Assembly: GCF_023343835.1 (NCBI RefSeq)
Contig: NC_064444.1
Span: 18,017,219-18,081,218, forward strand
Direction: 5' to 3'
DNA: 64,000 nt
Origin: Lagopus muta
Taxonomy: Eukaryota > Chordata > Aves > Galliformes > Phasianidae
A model generated the notes under the pieces. It saw only the letters and a list, made by a program, of their open reading frames with translations. It did not search any database and had not been told where the DNA came from. A program made the translations under genes and the position numbers. Shown here piece after piece: positions 47,794 through 59,900 of this stretch (the first letter of the stretch is position 1; the number at the start of each line of letters is the position of its first letter).

Positions 47794-47913
47794 ATGGCTA
47801 CCAACAAGCTCCACCAATCTGTGGGATCCTCCAAAAGCCCTGATGGGTTCCAGAAAGAAGTGGTGGCACCCTTTAACCCAAAGCTGGTCACTGAGGTGGA
47901 GGAGCCGGTAACA
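47794..47913 (+). CDS. HYDIN: HYDIN coding exon 1
   Basis: The acceptor CTTCTTGCAG ends at 47781, followed by a 12-base leader and ATG at 47794 in a good context (AAAC before ATG, G after). It encodes MATNKLHQSV and later FQKEVVAPFNPKL. The preferred donor is GTAAGT at 47914; a second in-frame GT lies six bases upstream at 47908. An upstream leader exon must exist but is not identified. Confidence 0.88.
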
Positions 47914-50900
47914 GTAAGTACCAACTGTGGCCATGTGGAGCTGTTAAGGTGGGAAGCATCCACCCTCCGTGTCCCCCTCCTTGCTGCCATGCTTCTCTGT
48001 TGGAGGTGGCTGTTGCAGTGCCTTGGGGACAGGCTGTGTGTTGGTTTAGGGAAAGTCCAGGCTCTTGTCTGTGTGCCTTGGAACTGAGCTGAGCCTATGA
48101 GGTATTGCACAAGGACAGCTGGAGCTCCAATATGTGCTCCTTGCTGCGTCCCCATGGTGTGAGGCAGGGACGCCTCCAGCCACAGTCTGTGATGGTACCT
48201 GCGACTGCTGAGCTGCAAACTCTCTCTTCCTCATCCCCAAATGTTCCCTCTGCCGACCAGAGCTGACCCAGTGCTGAGCCTCTATTGAGGAGACATCTAT
48301 GCAGACCTCTGCATAGGGTCTGTGAGGCCAACCTGCAGAAAACAAGCAGTTAGAACACGGTAAATGAGGACTCGGACCCCAAACCTGGTCCTGGCACGGT
48401 GCTGCTCTCCTGGGACTCGTCCAGCAGTGACATCTCTGCACGCAAACACGTTGTGTGGAGCTGGGGGCTTGAGACAAAGCTCCTCCCTGCTCTCCTCCAA
48501 GGTCACTGGTTCCATGCAGCAAAGCTAAAGGGGAAACAAATGCCCAAAGAGCAGAAATCCCCAAATGTGTCACTTCGAATCACAGAGGAGTGGCTAATGG
48601 GACAGAGCTGCTCTGTTGGAGCCTGTGTATTCCGCTCTATATAATTAATTTACTGGTGATGAATATTTCAGCAGGTAACTTATGGGACTTCCAGGACTGT
48701 CCTAGTGGCTGCAGTTGTAAATGATTCATCGGTAGGGCTTGAACAAGAAAAGCCTTTCAGGAGGAAGGCCTTTCTGCAGCCCTGGCTGCGTTTTGCCTTG
48801 CAGCTGACTCCTTCTGCCTTCCTGAAGGAGATGTCCCTCACCACGGAGCAGAGGTTGGCCAGCACCCACAGCACACAACGGCCCCGCATTGTGCAGCTCC
48901 TGGACATGAGTGACACCTCCTATCAAAAGGTACTGTTTTCCTGCCCTTTTCCTTGCTGTTTAACCTGGCATTTCAGGAGCAAGTATGTCAGGCTTGCCCC
49001 CGGCTTCTCTCGGTAGCAGGGTGAGAAGGTCTTGCTGCCCTCTGGAAGCGCTGATGGTGCTGGAGTTCCTCGTGCTGAGAGAAAGGCAAAATGTTTTTGC
49101 ATCGCTGGGATGTTTTTAATGCTGAAGCCAATAGAAATAAACTGCTGAAATCAGTGCTGCAGCTTAGCTACCCTTGCTAAAGAACAGCATGGGAGAAGGA
49201 TGGAGCAGGAAACAAGCTGCCCTCTTCCATCCTTGCTCCCTAATGGCCACAGCTCCATTGCTGGTGGCAGCGTGGGCCCTTGAAGGCTGGGTGCCCTATG
49301 GCAATGACTCAAAGTTGATTAACAAAAGCTATTTTATTAATGCTTTGGGTTGGGACCCCTATAGGGTGTTGGATTTGCCAGCTGCGTGGTCCTGCTAGGT
49401 ACCCACACCTGGCAGATGCTTTATTCTGGAGGATTGCTCAGCGTGTGACACGAGGTGGGTTGCTGGGCAGGAATTTGCCAGGCAGAGACCTGTAACGGGT
49501 TGTTGCAGAGTTGCCCTGCACAGCACAGGAGGTGGAGGCATGTTGGATGAGTGCCTCGTGCATGAAATAAATCATCCTTTCACACAGAGCTCATGGGAGA
49601 CAAAGATGCCAGGTCCAGCCTTACTCAAGTTGCCCAGTGGTGCTTGACAAGAGGTGAACTTTACCACCATCCAGCGCTCACCCCACTTGCCTTTGTCCTA
49701 CTGCGTTGCTTTCCTTCTGGCCTTCTCTCCTTTGGCACCATTCTATGCTCGTTAGTTTCTGTGCTCTGCATCCAGATGAGATATCTGGGGACCTGTGGGA
49801 CTCGATTTCTGTCTCAGGGCAAAGCTCATCTCAAGAGTTGGTCTTGGAGCCCTACGCAAACTCTTGGGCTTCAGCTCTTCCCTGAGTGCTCGTGGCTCTT
49901 CTGATGAATTCTCTAGGACAGTGTGAGCACGCTGGCTCCTCTCACTGCTGTCTCATATCTCCAGTTCTCCTCAGTTGACCTGGATCAGACCTTGTTCCAG
50001 CCTTTCCCATCCGAGGTGGTGTTCCAGAGCTATGTCCCCTGTGAGGTCTACGAGGTACCCCTGGTTCTGAGGAACAACGACACGGTAAGTGCTGGGCTGC
50101 GTGTCTCTAACGCTGTGCTGGAGAGGAGAGTGGTGTAATACGTGTGAAATGCAGCGTGCCATATCCAGAACAAAGTGTCTCACATTCTTCCTGTCACAAA
50201 GACGTGGACGTGTTCCTGTGATATTAGAGTTTTTATCACTAGTTTTGACCGTGCATGGGTGCGTTTTAACCCAAAGGAGGTTTTTGAGATGACATCCTTC
50301 CTCTTGAAAGCTCTGGACGGATGGACATGTGGAGGGCTGCACAGTTCTTATCTCCTTTGATTGTGCTTCACCTTCAGAGTTGTGTTTCTTAGGTTCCTGC
50401 GAAGCTTAATTTGGTTCTGCTCAGGCTTTTCTAAGATAACGTGGCTTTTTCTGCTTTCCCTTTGGAGAACCACAGCATGCCCAGTGTAATGGGCTTTTGG
50501 AGGTCCCTGCCTTTACTTGAAATAATCTTGTGAGCGTTTTGAGATTTCTCAAGAAAGTCGAGAAGGGAAAAGTTGCAAAAACATCAGCAATGTTTGCTTC
50601 CAGTTTAAAGAGGAAAATGGAGACCTTTTCACTTTCAGCAGGGGAAACGTTTGCTCAAATGAGGCATGTGCCAAGTGTGAGCTGGTGGGAGCAGACAGGA
50701 GGGAGGAAAGGAGCTGAGCTCGGAGGTGCTCTGGGGAGAACATCGTGCGTGCAGGGGTTTCTCTTGGCACATAGAAGTAAACATCGTGGTAGCAGAGGAA
50801 GGTCAGAAAGATGTGATAAAAGATGCAGCTCTGGCACAGAGGCGTGTAGAATCGTGGAATCATTAAGGTTAGAAAAGGCCTCTCAGGCTGCCATGTCAAA

Positions 50901-53900
50901 CCCCAACCTACTCTACCGTGTCCCTCAGTGCCACATCCCCGTGGTTCTTGCCCACCTCCAGGGATGGTGACTCCCCCACCTCCCTGGCAGCTGTGCCACT
51001 GCATCACTGCTCTTTCTAAGAAGAAATTGTTCCTCATATCCAACCTTCTCTGGCACATCTCGGGGCCATTCCTTCTCATATACAAGCAATGGGATGTACG
51101 TATAGGGAGAGGAAAGTGGGTGTGTGGAGCCCTCTCCAGTTCTGCCTGCTGGATATGAACAAAAAGCTCTTGGGGTGTGAAGTAGGTGGAGGAGCAGCAA
51201 GAAGGAGCCAAGTACATCCTGAGGCAACAGGTTGGAAACAGAAGACCCTTTGGCAAGATGGATGCCTTGCACTGTGTCAGTTATTCCTAGGGAGCTCTGT
51301 TGTTTTCCTTGTCTAGTGTTTAGCTTGGGAATATTGGAAAGAAGCAGCAGGAGCACCCAAGGAATAACATTTGTGCAGTCTGCATGGACCCTTTACCATA
51401 AAAATTTCCTTCTCTGTTTAAGAGTTGCCTCAGTTTCTCTTCTGCTATGTCTTCATTGCCATCAAGTCTTCTGGTTTCAGCTGCTCCGTTGTCCGCATGG
51501 CTCTCCATAATGTTTGTCTTTGCCAGGTGCCAGCCAACAGGCAAGCAGTTCATTTGCTCTATTCACGCTTTCTCAAGTGGAAAAGAACATCTGCATCAAC
51601 ATCTCTGCTGTTCCCAGTAAAAAATAATAAACTTGTACAGCTGCACCCTGGGATTTGTACGTCCAACGAGGGGGAGACAGTGTGTGAATAGTTAATTTTT
51701 TTTCCCAAGATGAATTAGTTTCTGAAGCTAGTGAGACCTCAGCTATTGGGCAGTGCTGATGTGAAAGTAAGATCCGTTCTGAGGAAAATCCTTGGCGTAT
51801 TTTAGTGTATGGAGATAATAATCCCAGGAGGGGTTGTTATATTCTAATTTAGTTGGCTTTTGGTTGTGTGTGTTCTCATAAAGCTTTCTCCCAGTTTCCC
51901 AGATCCCTGTGAATCATACTGACTTATATTGCACAGTAGCTTGAGGTTGTCTGCTCCATAAAATCCCATGAAGTATATTGCAGATAGAGGCTCTGTGATG
52001 ATTCAGACACAGGAGGGCTTTGATATACATGCTGCTCATGTCTCTTGTGAAGTTGCTTTTCTGCCTTCAGGCTGCTCCTTTCTCCCCTCTGAGGTGTGAC
52101 AGGTGGCTTTTGCTGAAGGTGCTCATCTTCAAGGGGACTCAGCAACCAAAGCATCTGTGTGCTCTGGGTAGGTTTGTTGATTGGTGAAGCTGCCTGTTGG
52201 CTGAAATGGCCTGTTGGAGGCTTTGAGATGAGACTTGCAGCTCTGGGATCGGTATCTGTGCACCTGGATACACCTGCTTGTTTGTCTGGGGCTGAGACTG
52301 GCTTTTAATGACCAACCCACGCACCGAGTCAGTGCTGGTTACATATCTTAAGGCAGAAAATGCCTTTGGTGCCCATAATTGGTACGCACAGCCTAGGGGG
52401 TTTCTAGGCAAGGGTAGTGCAGCTCTCTGTCATTTTGGCAAGTTGGCTGCTCTCATCTTTTGGACCAGTTTTCCCCCTGCTCCCTTGCTTCTTCACAACC
52501 TTTTTTTAACAGGTCTCAGCCACATCCCTTTTCTACTGTCTCTGTCTTTCTACGTTCTGCACTTTGCACTTGCTTGTACTCCTAGTGTATCATCTGCGTG
52601 TACCTCCGGGGCTAAAATTGCTTTGCAAAGGCAGTTGAGGAAGGAGGTAAGCTGCACAGGATCATATCTTTGCAACCTAGGTAGAAATAGAGAAAAAATC
52701 CAATACCTTCATGTCTTTCCTGCAGGTTCCTCGGCTGGTGAAGGTCGTCTTGGAGAGCTCGCCTTACTTCAAGCTGATCAGCCCTGGTGACGTGTGCCGT
52801 AAGGTAGCACCTGGCATGTCTTCCACTTTCCGCATCCTTTTCACCCCTGAGGAGAACAAGGTGAGACCTTGGGAGGTCATGGGAGGTTGGTGTCTTTGGT
52901 TGGCATCAAATTCCAGTCCCTGAAGCCTGAGGTGTTGGCTTTTGGGGGGCAGCGCTGATTTCAGTGGGGTTGGGTAACTCTTCAACCAGGGTGAAGACTG
53001 TGCCCTCGTAGGCTGAAAGCTCTTGTTTTGGACTTGATTCTTCACACGTTCCCTAAAATCATCTGTCACAGAGGCATGTGGCATCACAGAATCATTAAGG
53101 TTGGAAAAGACATCTAAGATCCCTGAGTCCGACCCCAACCCACCCCACTGTGCCCATTGACCGTATCAGTGTCGCACCTCTGTGATTCTTGAATACCTCC
53201 AGTGATGGTGACCTCACACCTATCTGGACAGCTGTGCCAGTCCCTCACCACTCTTTTGGAGAAGAAATTGTTCCTAATATCCAACCTGGATGTTTAATGT
53301 AATGTCTGTTGGGTTCAGGGGCGGGGAGGCCTCCCAGGGAAGATGTATTGCAAGAGTAGGAAAGCAGAGAAAATGGCAGGGGAGAATGTTGATAAGTCAT
53401 CTTTTTCTTTTAAGAAAAGGCTTTAATTAATATGGAAAATACTACAGAAATAAATAGATCCAAAAAGAGCTTCTCTCTCTCATCTGGCAGCCGCTTCCCT
53501 GCCTCACCCAGGAGTGGAGTGAGGATGATGCTCATTCATCCCTTCTGTAACCCAGATTTGCAGCTGTGCCATCCCCAGGGGTGCTTGGTCACAGTCCAGC
53601 TGTGAGCCTGGGTGGGAGGAAGCTCTGCATGTGGCTGAGCCAGCCTGGCACAGGCTGTAGACATTCCTCACCCAGCAGGAGGTTGGAGTGATGCAAAGGA
53701 CGAAGCAAGCGTAGGAATAAATGGGCAGACTCCATTTGCCCTGTTCTTCCATGCAGAGATGTCCCAAACTTGTGATCTTGGTGTGGCTGTGTCCTTGTGC
53801 ACGGGGCTCCCATTCCATGCCACCATGTGCATTTCTGCACCAGGACAGAATTGCAGTGTCTCTTTGGGCGTTGCTGCCTTCTTTTATTCGTTTGATTCTG

Positions 53901-56900
53901 ATTTAATGTAACGCTTTGTCCCTTTCTCAAACAGCAGATAGAGAAAACTAAAGAGGAAATGCCCTGTGGTCCCTAGCTCCCCATGCCTGGGGAATAGTCT
54001 GTTCCTTTGGAGTGTCTGAGAAATCATTTAACATCATTAATATTTAGGGTAAAAATTAGGTTGGCCTGGGGCAGTTTTCCAAACTACCCAAGAACTTAAT
54101 CTATGATTGAGGCTTTGCAAAGTATGCCGTTGACTTTAAAATGTGATTTATCTGTACTAATTATTGAGCGTCCATTTTCGGGAGGTGGAGGAAGAAAACT
54201 GGTGCCCATGGAAGGCAGAGCACTGCTCTTCAAGCTTAGAGAGACAGCGGGGCAATATGGGGACATCACCAGAAGCAGAGGGAGAACTCAGAGAGCACGA
54301 AGGACCGACGCTTTGGGAGTGCATCAGTAGTGTGGTCAGGAGATCTTCCCCCTGGATGTGGCCCTACTGGAGAAAAGTGGCACCTGGTGACCCTTGGGGG
54401 CCCTGCCAACCCCAGGCACTGCAACTGAGCACCTCTGCTGCCTCTTGAACGCTCCATGACCCCATGGATGATGTGGAGAATTGAGATGTGGGCACCAACG
54501 CATCCGACTGTGGGACTGGTTTAGGGTTTTCTTGCTTTGGCTCTCACTGCTGATTCATGGGAGTGAAGCACGGAGCTGGGCTGTGCCGAGCCCTAAATAA
54601 GAGGAGAGCACACACAAGTGGTTTGTGGCCAAAATGCCACGTGCCTCCTGAGCCCTTTCTGGAAAATGAGCAGCTTCTTGCTGCCTCGCAGCCATCTGGT
54701 CGTGTGCCACATGGCTGGGCTGTCACAGCCAGCGCACAGCCGACACGTCTCGTGGATTGGCACCCATGTTATAAATACAAATGGATAATTCTTCTGTTGG
54801 GCAACATTTCCAATTAGTTACTCTCGCTGCCTCTGATTTCTGTGTCTCTGCATTCTGGCTCCGCAACGTGTCCTGCCATTATGGGCTGCAGAGCAAACAA
54901 GCAGTGGGCAGGGATATGCATCGTGTCCTTCAGCTTTCTTGTAGATTATCTGAAAAGGAGGAGGTTAGAAGTGCCCAGAAACATAGCACAGCTCAATCTG
55001 TTTGGGTTTTTTTCCTTGTTCTTTTTGCTGTAGCAATACAATGTTTGCAGGCAACGGGAGTTCAGGCTGAGGTTTGCAAAATTCATTTCTGATGCTCAGC
55101 GGAGACTGCGTTAATGCTCATTGATAATATGAAATATGACAGGATGTTGAGTTATTGTGTTACTGGAATCAACTCCCTGAAAATTCAGGCCAGCCCTTCT
55201 AGGGGTGTTCTGCTATTCCAAGAGCACTTCTGAGCAGACTTGTAGGGGTGAGGAGCGGGAGCAGAAGATTGAGGCAGTGAACCTGGGGCAAAAAGACAAA
55301 GGGAAGCATCCTGTGTTGAGGAAAGGGAAAGGGAATCCATCCTGCTGTGGTGTTGTCATCACCTTCCAGCCTCTCACTTAATGGTACCATGGCTCCAGCA
55401 GGGAGCTTCCCTTTTAGGCCTCCCATATGACCCCACCCTGCAGGACCTCTTGGCTCTCCAGTTGCCTGCAGCAAGGAATTGAGCAGTTTTTCAGTGTTTG
55501 CCAGTTATGCAGCTCAGCTGACACCTGAGTTTGCTGGTTTATTGGGCAGTTAATTACTGTCATGCTGGCATCAACTTTAATGTGAGCGTGAGTTTGCAGA
55601 GAGCCTGGAATGACAACTCCGATGTGAGCAGCTGCTTTAATTTCAGTGGGCACTAGTGCAAATGCCAGCAGTCATATTTTGAAGGCTGGAGCTTGTAACT
55701 TATTGCTTGTTCAAGGTGAGTAAGGGAAAAGGCAGCATTGTGTGGTGGCTTCTATTTTCCCTGAAACAGAGGAGTCATATGAAGGATGAAGCCATTTTTG
55801 TGAAAGTCTATAGCCTAAAGGTAGCTCTAAACAACCTTTAAAGCACATAAGTGATGCAGCCCCTCTCTCTCCCAGGCATGTTTGCTTAGGAAAACTGCTT
55901 TTAAAAACTGCTTTTAAACGGCCTGCTGGGGATTTGCAGTTGCACAGATTGGGTTTGGTGATACCCCTGGAACCGTAACTGAGTGCGTAGCTGAGCTGCT
56001 GTCCTGGCAACACAACAGAGGATTGCAGCCGTCATTCCCCTGTCTTTGCAGCAGACCCCGTGCTGTGCTGTGAGCAGCCCCAGTGCTTGTGCACGGTGCC
56101 CCGTGCTTGCTGTTGGGATTTCAGCCAGCACAGATGTTAATTCCTTAGCTGCTGATCCGCTCCCTCCATCGCAGCGGTGACTTGAAAATGAGTTCCTGTT
56201 ATTTCCCTCCAGTAGTTCCAGTTGCTGAAGTTTCTTTCCTCCTTATCCTGCAGCTGATCTGAACTCCCCCTGTCCTCCTCTGTATACCTGGCATCTGCAG
56301 GGCAGAGATAAGGAAAGATGTGCCATGGCTTAACGAGGTGTGAGGCTTTCAGCTGGATTCACAATGCCCACGTTACAGGAGGGTGGCCAAAACAACAACA
56401 ACAAGAAGTAAATGGCTTTTTTCATTTCCTAATGTGGCTTCTGATGATCTGAGTGGTCCAGAACATGAAATACCCAGATAACAAGTGCTTTGAATTTGCA
56501 GGAGCTGCCCTTCTCTTTTATTTTAGAGGACTTAGGCTGCGAGATGAAGAACCAAATTGCTAATTCAGAAAGACTCACCGAAGATGAAACTCTCTTGAAA
56601 CGCGATATTAGGCATTGCTGCAGTTCCCTTCCTGGTGTTTTACCTTCTAAAGATGAGAAACCAAAACCCTCCTGCGGTTTCCAACGCGAATTTGAGACGC
56701 ATTTAGAAAACAAGACCTTTCTTTATTCCTTCTTGTGTCTTGGATGCGATGGCATCTGTTACTGCAACCCTGACTGCAGTGGAGCAGGTGGTGAGCGTGC
56801 TGGGACAGCGGATGCTGCTGGGGCCAGATCCCAGCTCAGTCCCAGGCCTCTGTGCCCTGTCAGGCTCAGGGCAGGCAAGGGAGCTGGGCACAAAGGGGTT

Positions 56901-59900
56901 TGAACGGGTTCTGGCTAAAGAAGCTTGATGTGAAGCGTGGTTCCTACAGCAGTTTTGTTTTATGGTGTCCTTGGAGCAGTGAGGAAATGATTTCAAGGGA
57001 GTTCAAAGGAAAAAGGACTGCAACGGCAAGAGAGAGAGATGAGGCAAAGCTTTTATTGACCTGGCTGTAACGTGTGGCTGGTTGCAGTGCGGCAAGGCAC
57101 TTGGTGCCTTGGTGCTGCCCTGCTGTGCATGTGGAAATCCATCTGCTCGGCCCTATGGCGATGTGGTTGGATTCTCCTTCCCACTGCTGAATGGCTGGCA
57201 GCTGAGAGGGGGACTCAGGCTTCTGACTGAGCTAAAGGCTTGAGGTGCTGGCTGTTACAGAAATGGATGTTCACACTGCCACAGGTAAGCATGCCAGCAG
57301 GGCACCGAGGCATTTATTCCAGAGGAGATACACAAGAGATGTAATTCGGGTATCAGCCATGCCAGAATATGCAGCAGAGAGGAAGCAGAGCTGTCTTTGC
57401 ATTCTCTGAGGCTAGGAGGAGATGTGAAGTGAGACAGAGGTCAGGCACAAAGAGAGCTTTATGAGGCAGGAATAGGCTGCACATGGGTTCCTGGGGTGGA
57501 GGGGAGTTGTTGGTGCTAAAAGTGCTGTCAGGGACAGTGTTTGGCGTGGGAAGATGGACAAGGTGGGCTTTTAAGGGGGTGTCCCCAGCTTTGCCATTGG
57601 TGACACTGTTAAGGTGGTGATGGGCAACAAACGCCCCACTCACCAATCTGCCACTGACGTAGGTGGTGTGTCCTGTTTGTTATGTCCTTCATCCCAGTCT
57701 GGCTGTTAACTGTGTGTGTGGCCAGGTCCTTTAGATCACCTGAGCAGCCCTTGCCAAGCTGTGTGTAACTGAGTTACCTGCTGTGCTTTGGAGCTCAGAG
57801 CAGGTTCTTGTTCATGCTCCAATCCCTCCTGTGAAATCACTGCAGTGGTTGTTCAGAACCCAGCTATCAGGTAACTTTGTCCTCCTGTGGTGTGAAGCTG
57901 GCTGTCAGCTTGCTGGGAAAGCAGGTGAAGCCATGGAGCTGCTTCCTCTTAGCAAGCTAACAAGCCTCTACCAGTCATTCTACTGGAATTAAAAGTCATT
58001 AAATGCAAGGTACTGCTGAATTATTGAATGAACGCATAGCAAACAGTGGCTTGCCTTCTGCAATGGCACTGAATGCATTCCTGATGATCCCCCTTCCTTC
58101 CTGCAGGACTATTTCCACCAGCTCACCTGCATCACGGAGAGGGAGAAGTTTGTGGTGCCCATCCGAGCCATAGGAGCCCGAGCTATCCTGGACTTCCCCG
58201 ACCAGCTCAACTTCTCAGTCTGCCCAGTCAAGCACAGCACCCAGAAAACTCTGCTGGTTCGCAATGTTGGCAACCGTGAGGCTCGTTACCACGTCAGCAC
58301 CCACAGGTAAAGGCTGCCAGGCTGTGCTTCGAGGTGCTGAAGCCCTGAGAACAGCACTGTGTGGCTGGGGAGCTTTGGGTTTGGTCTGACCCCCACCACC
58401 CAATGTTAGGTAGAGTGAGCTCTGAAGTGGAGTTGAGCAGATCCTGACTTCAGAGCTGCCCTGTGGCCCCAAACCAATGGTGATGGATGCCAGTGGGGGC
58501 GGGAGGTGCCCCAATTAGCTCGTGCATGGGCTGGAGCCCGAGAGGAGCTCCCAGAAAGCCAGAGGTCTGGGATTTCCTTCTCCCCCTCTGCTGCCTTCCT
58601 AAGGATGGACCAGGAACTAGAAAGGGAAAGAGCGTGACATCCTTCAAGGGGGAAGAGGATGCTTCCCACCAAAAATCCCCTTTGCTGAAGCCTTGCAATG
58701 GTTGGGGGGGGGGGGGAAGGCAGAAATGGATGGACAGAGAAGCCAGTAAACAACTGAATGAGTTCAAGGGTTGTGCTCTGCATTGAAGGAAGGCAGCCTT
58801 TGCACTGTGGAAAACGTGTAGGCAGGAACTTCTAAGTCACTACAGTTTTCCTGTGGGATTTCTAGGTCAAGCTGTCAGAATCTAAATAGAGATTGACTAG
58901 GTGTTTAGCATTTTTCAATACTCTTAGCAACTATTCTATCAACTGATACAGCATATATTGAGTTCTGCTTGCTATGGATATTAAAAGTTGAAGTTTGGCA
59001 ATCAAACCCTTCAGTCCCAATTTGCCACAAAGAAATGGGAAACGTTAGAAAAGCTTTATCTCCAACTGCACAAAAAAAGCAGAGCTCTGGGTAAGTGGAT
59101 TGTATGCATTCAAAGATCAAAAGCTGATATGATTTCTCTTGCCTGTTGAGGGCATCTGTCATCTCTTCCATTTCATTACAAACTTTAGAAAACCGGCTCC
59201 AAATTTCAAGCAGATGATTTAAATCTTTGAATATAGGCAGCATTTTATTCTAATTAAGAGTGGCACTCGCTTTCCTTCTGATTCCTTCTTTGCTGCTCAG
59301 AAGTTCCTGTGTTCCTGCCTTTTTATTTTTGCTTTTGTTCAGTGAAATGTCACCAAGAATTCTTCAGTGGGAACCTCTAAAAAAGGCTGAGTTCTTTTAA
59401 TGCCTGTCTTCCCCCTCGTGCCATTGCATATATACACAGATCACAGAATGGCCAGGGTTGGAAGGGACCTCAAGGATCATGAATCTCCAACCCCCTGCCA
59501 CATGCAGGGCCACCAACCTCCACGTTTAATGCTAAACCAGGCTGCCCAGAGCCCCATCCAACCTGGCCTTGAACACCTCTGAGGACGGGGCATCACAGCC
59601 TCTCTGGGCAGCCTGAATGAATGGGATGATGAATGGGAAATAAGGGGAGTGTGTGAAATGGAACTGAGATGACTTAAAATTGCCAGACTGCAATGAGAAT
59701 TTGGGCTGGAAGGGACATCATCAAAGGAACACCCTGCTTGGAAGAAAACCAGCTTCAGAGTTTGATCAGGTTTGCAAGTAGCACGAAAGGCCCTTTACTG
59801 TAGAGCTTCCAATGTCTTCAACACTGAAGGTTCCCTCGCTTCTGTAGCTTCTCATGCCCATGTGCTGGGCATGGTGAGCAGGGAAGCCAGGGGCTCTGGG

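Noticed and set aside
50549-51256. 235-codon minus-strand open frame in HYDIN intron 3
   Set aside because: It runs across a CR1 fragment, has no recognisable domain and lies inside a transcribed intron; a chance frame.
52308-52790. 160-codon plus-strand frame overlapping HYDIN exon 4
   Set aside because: It is in a different frame from the HYDIN exon over the overlap and has no family similarity.
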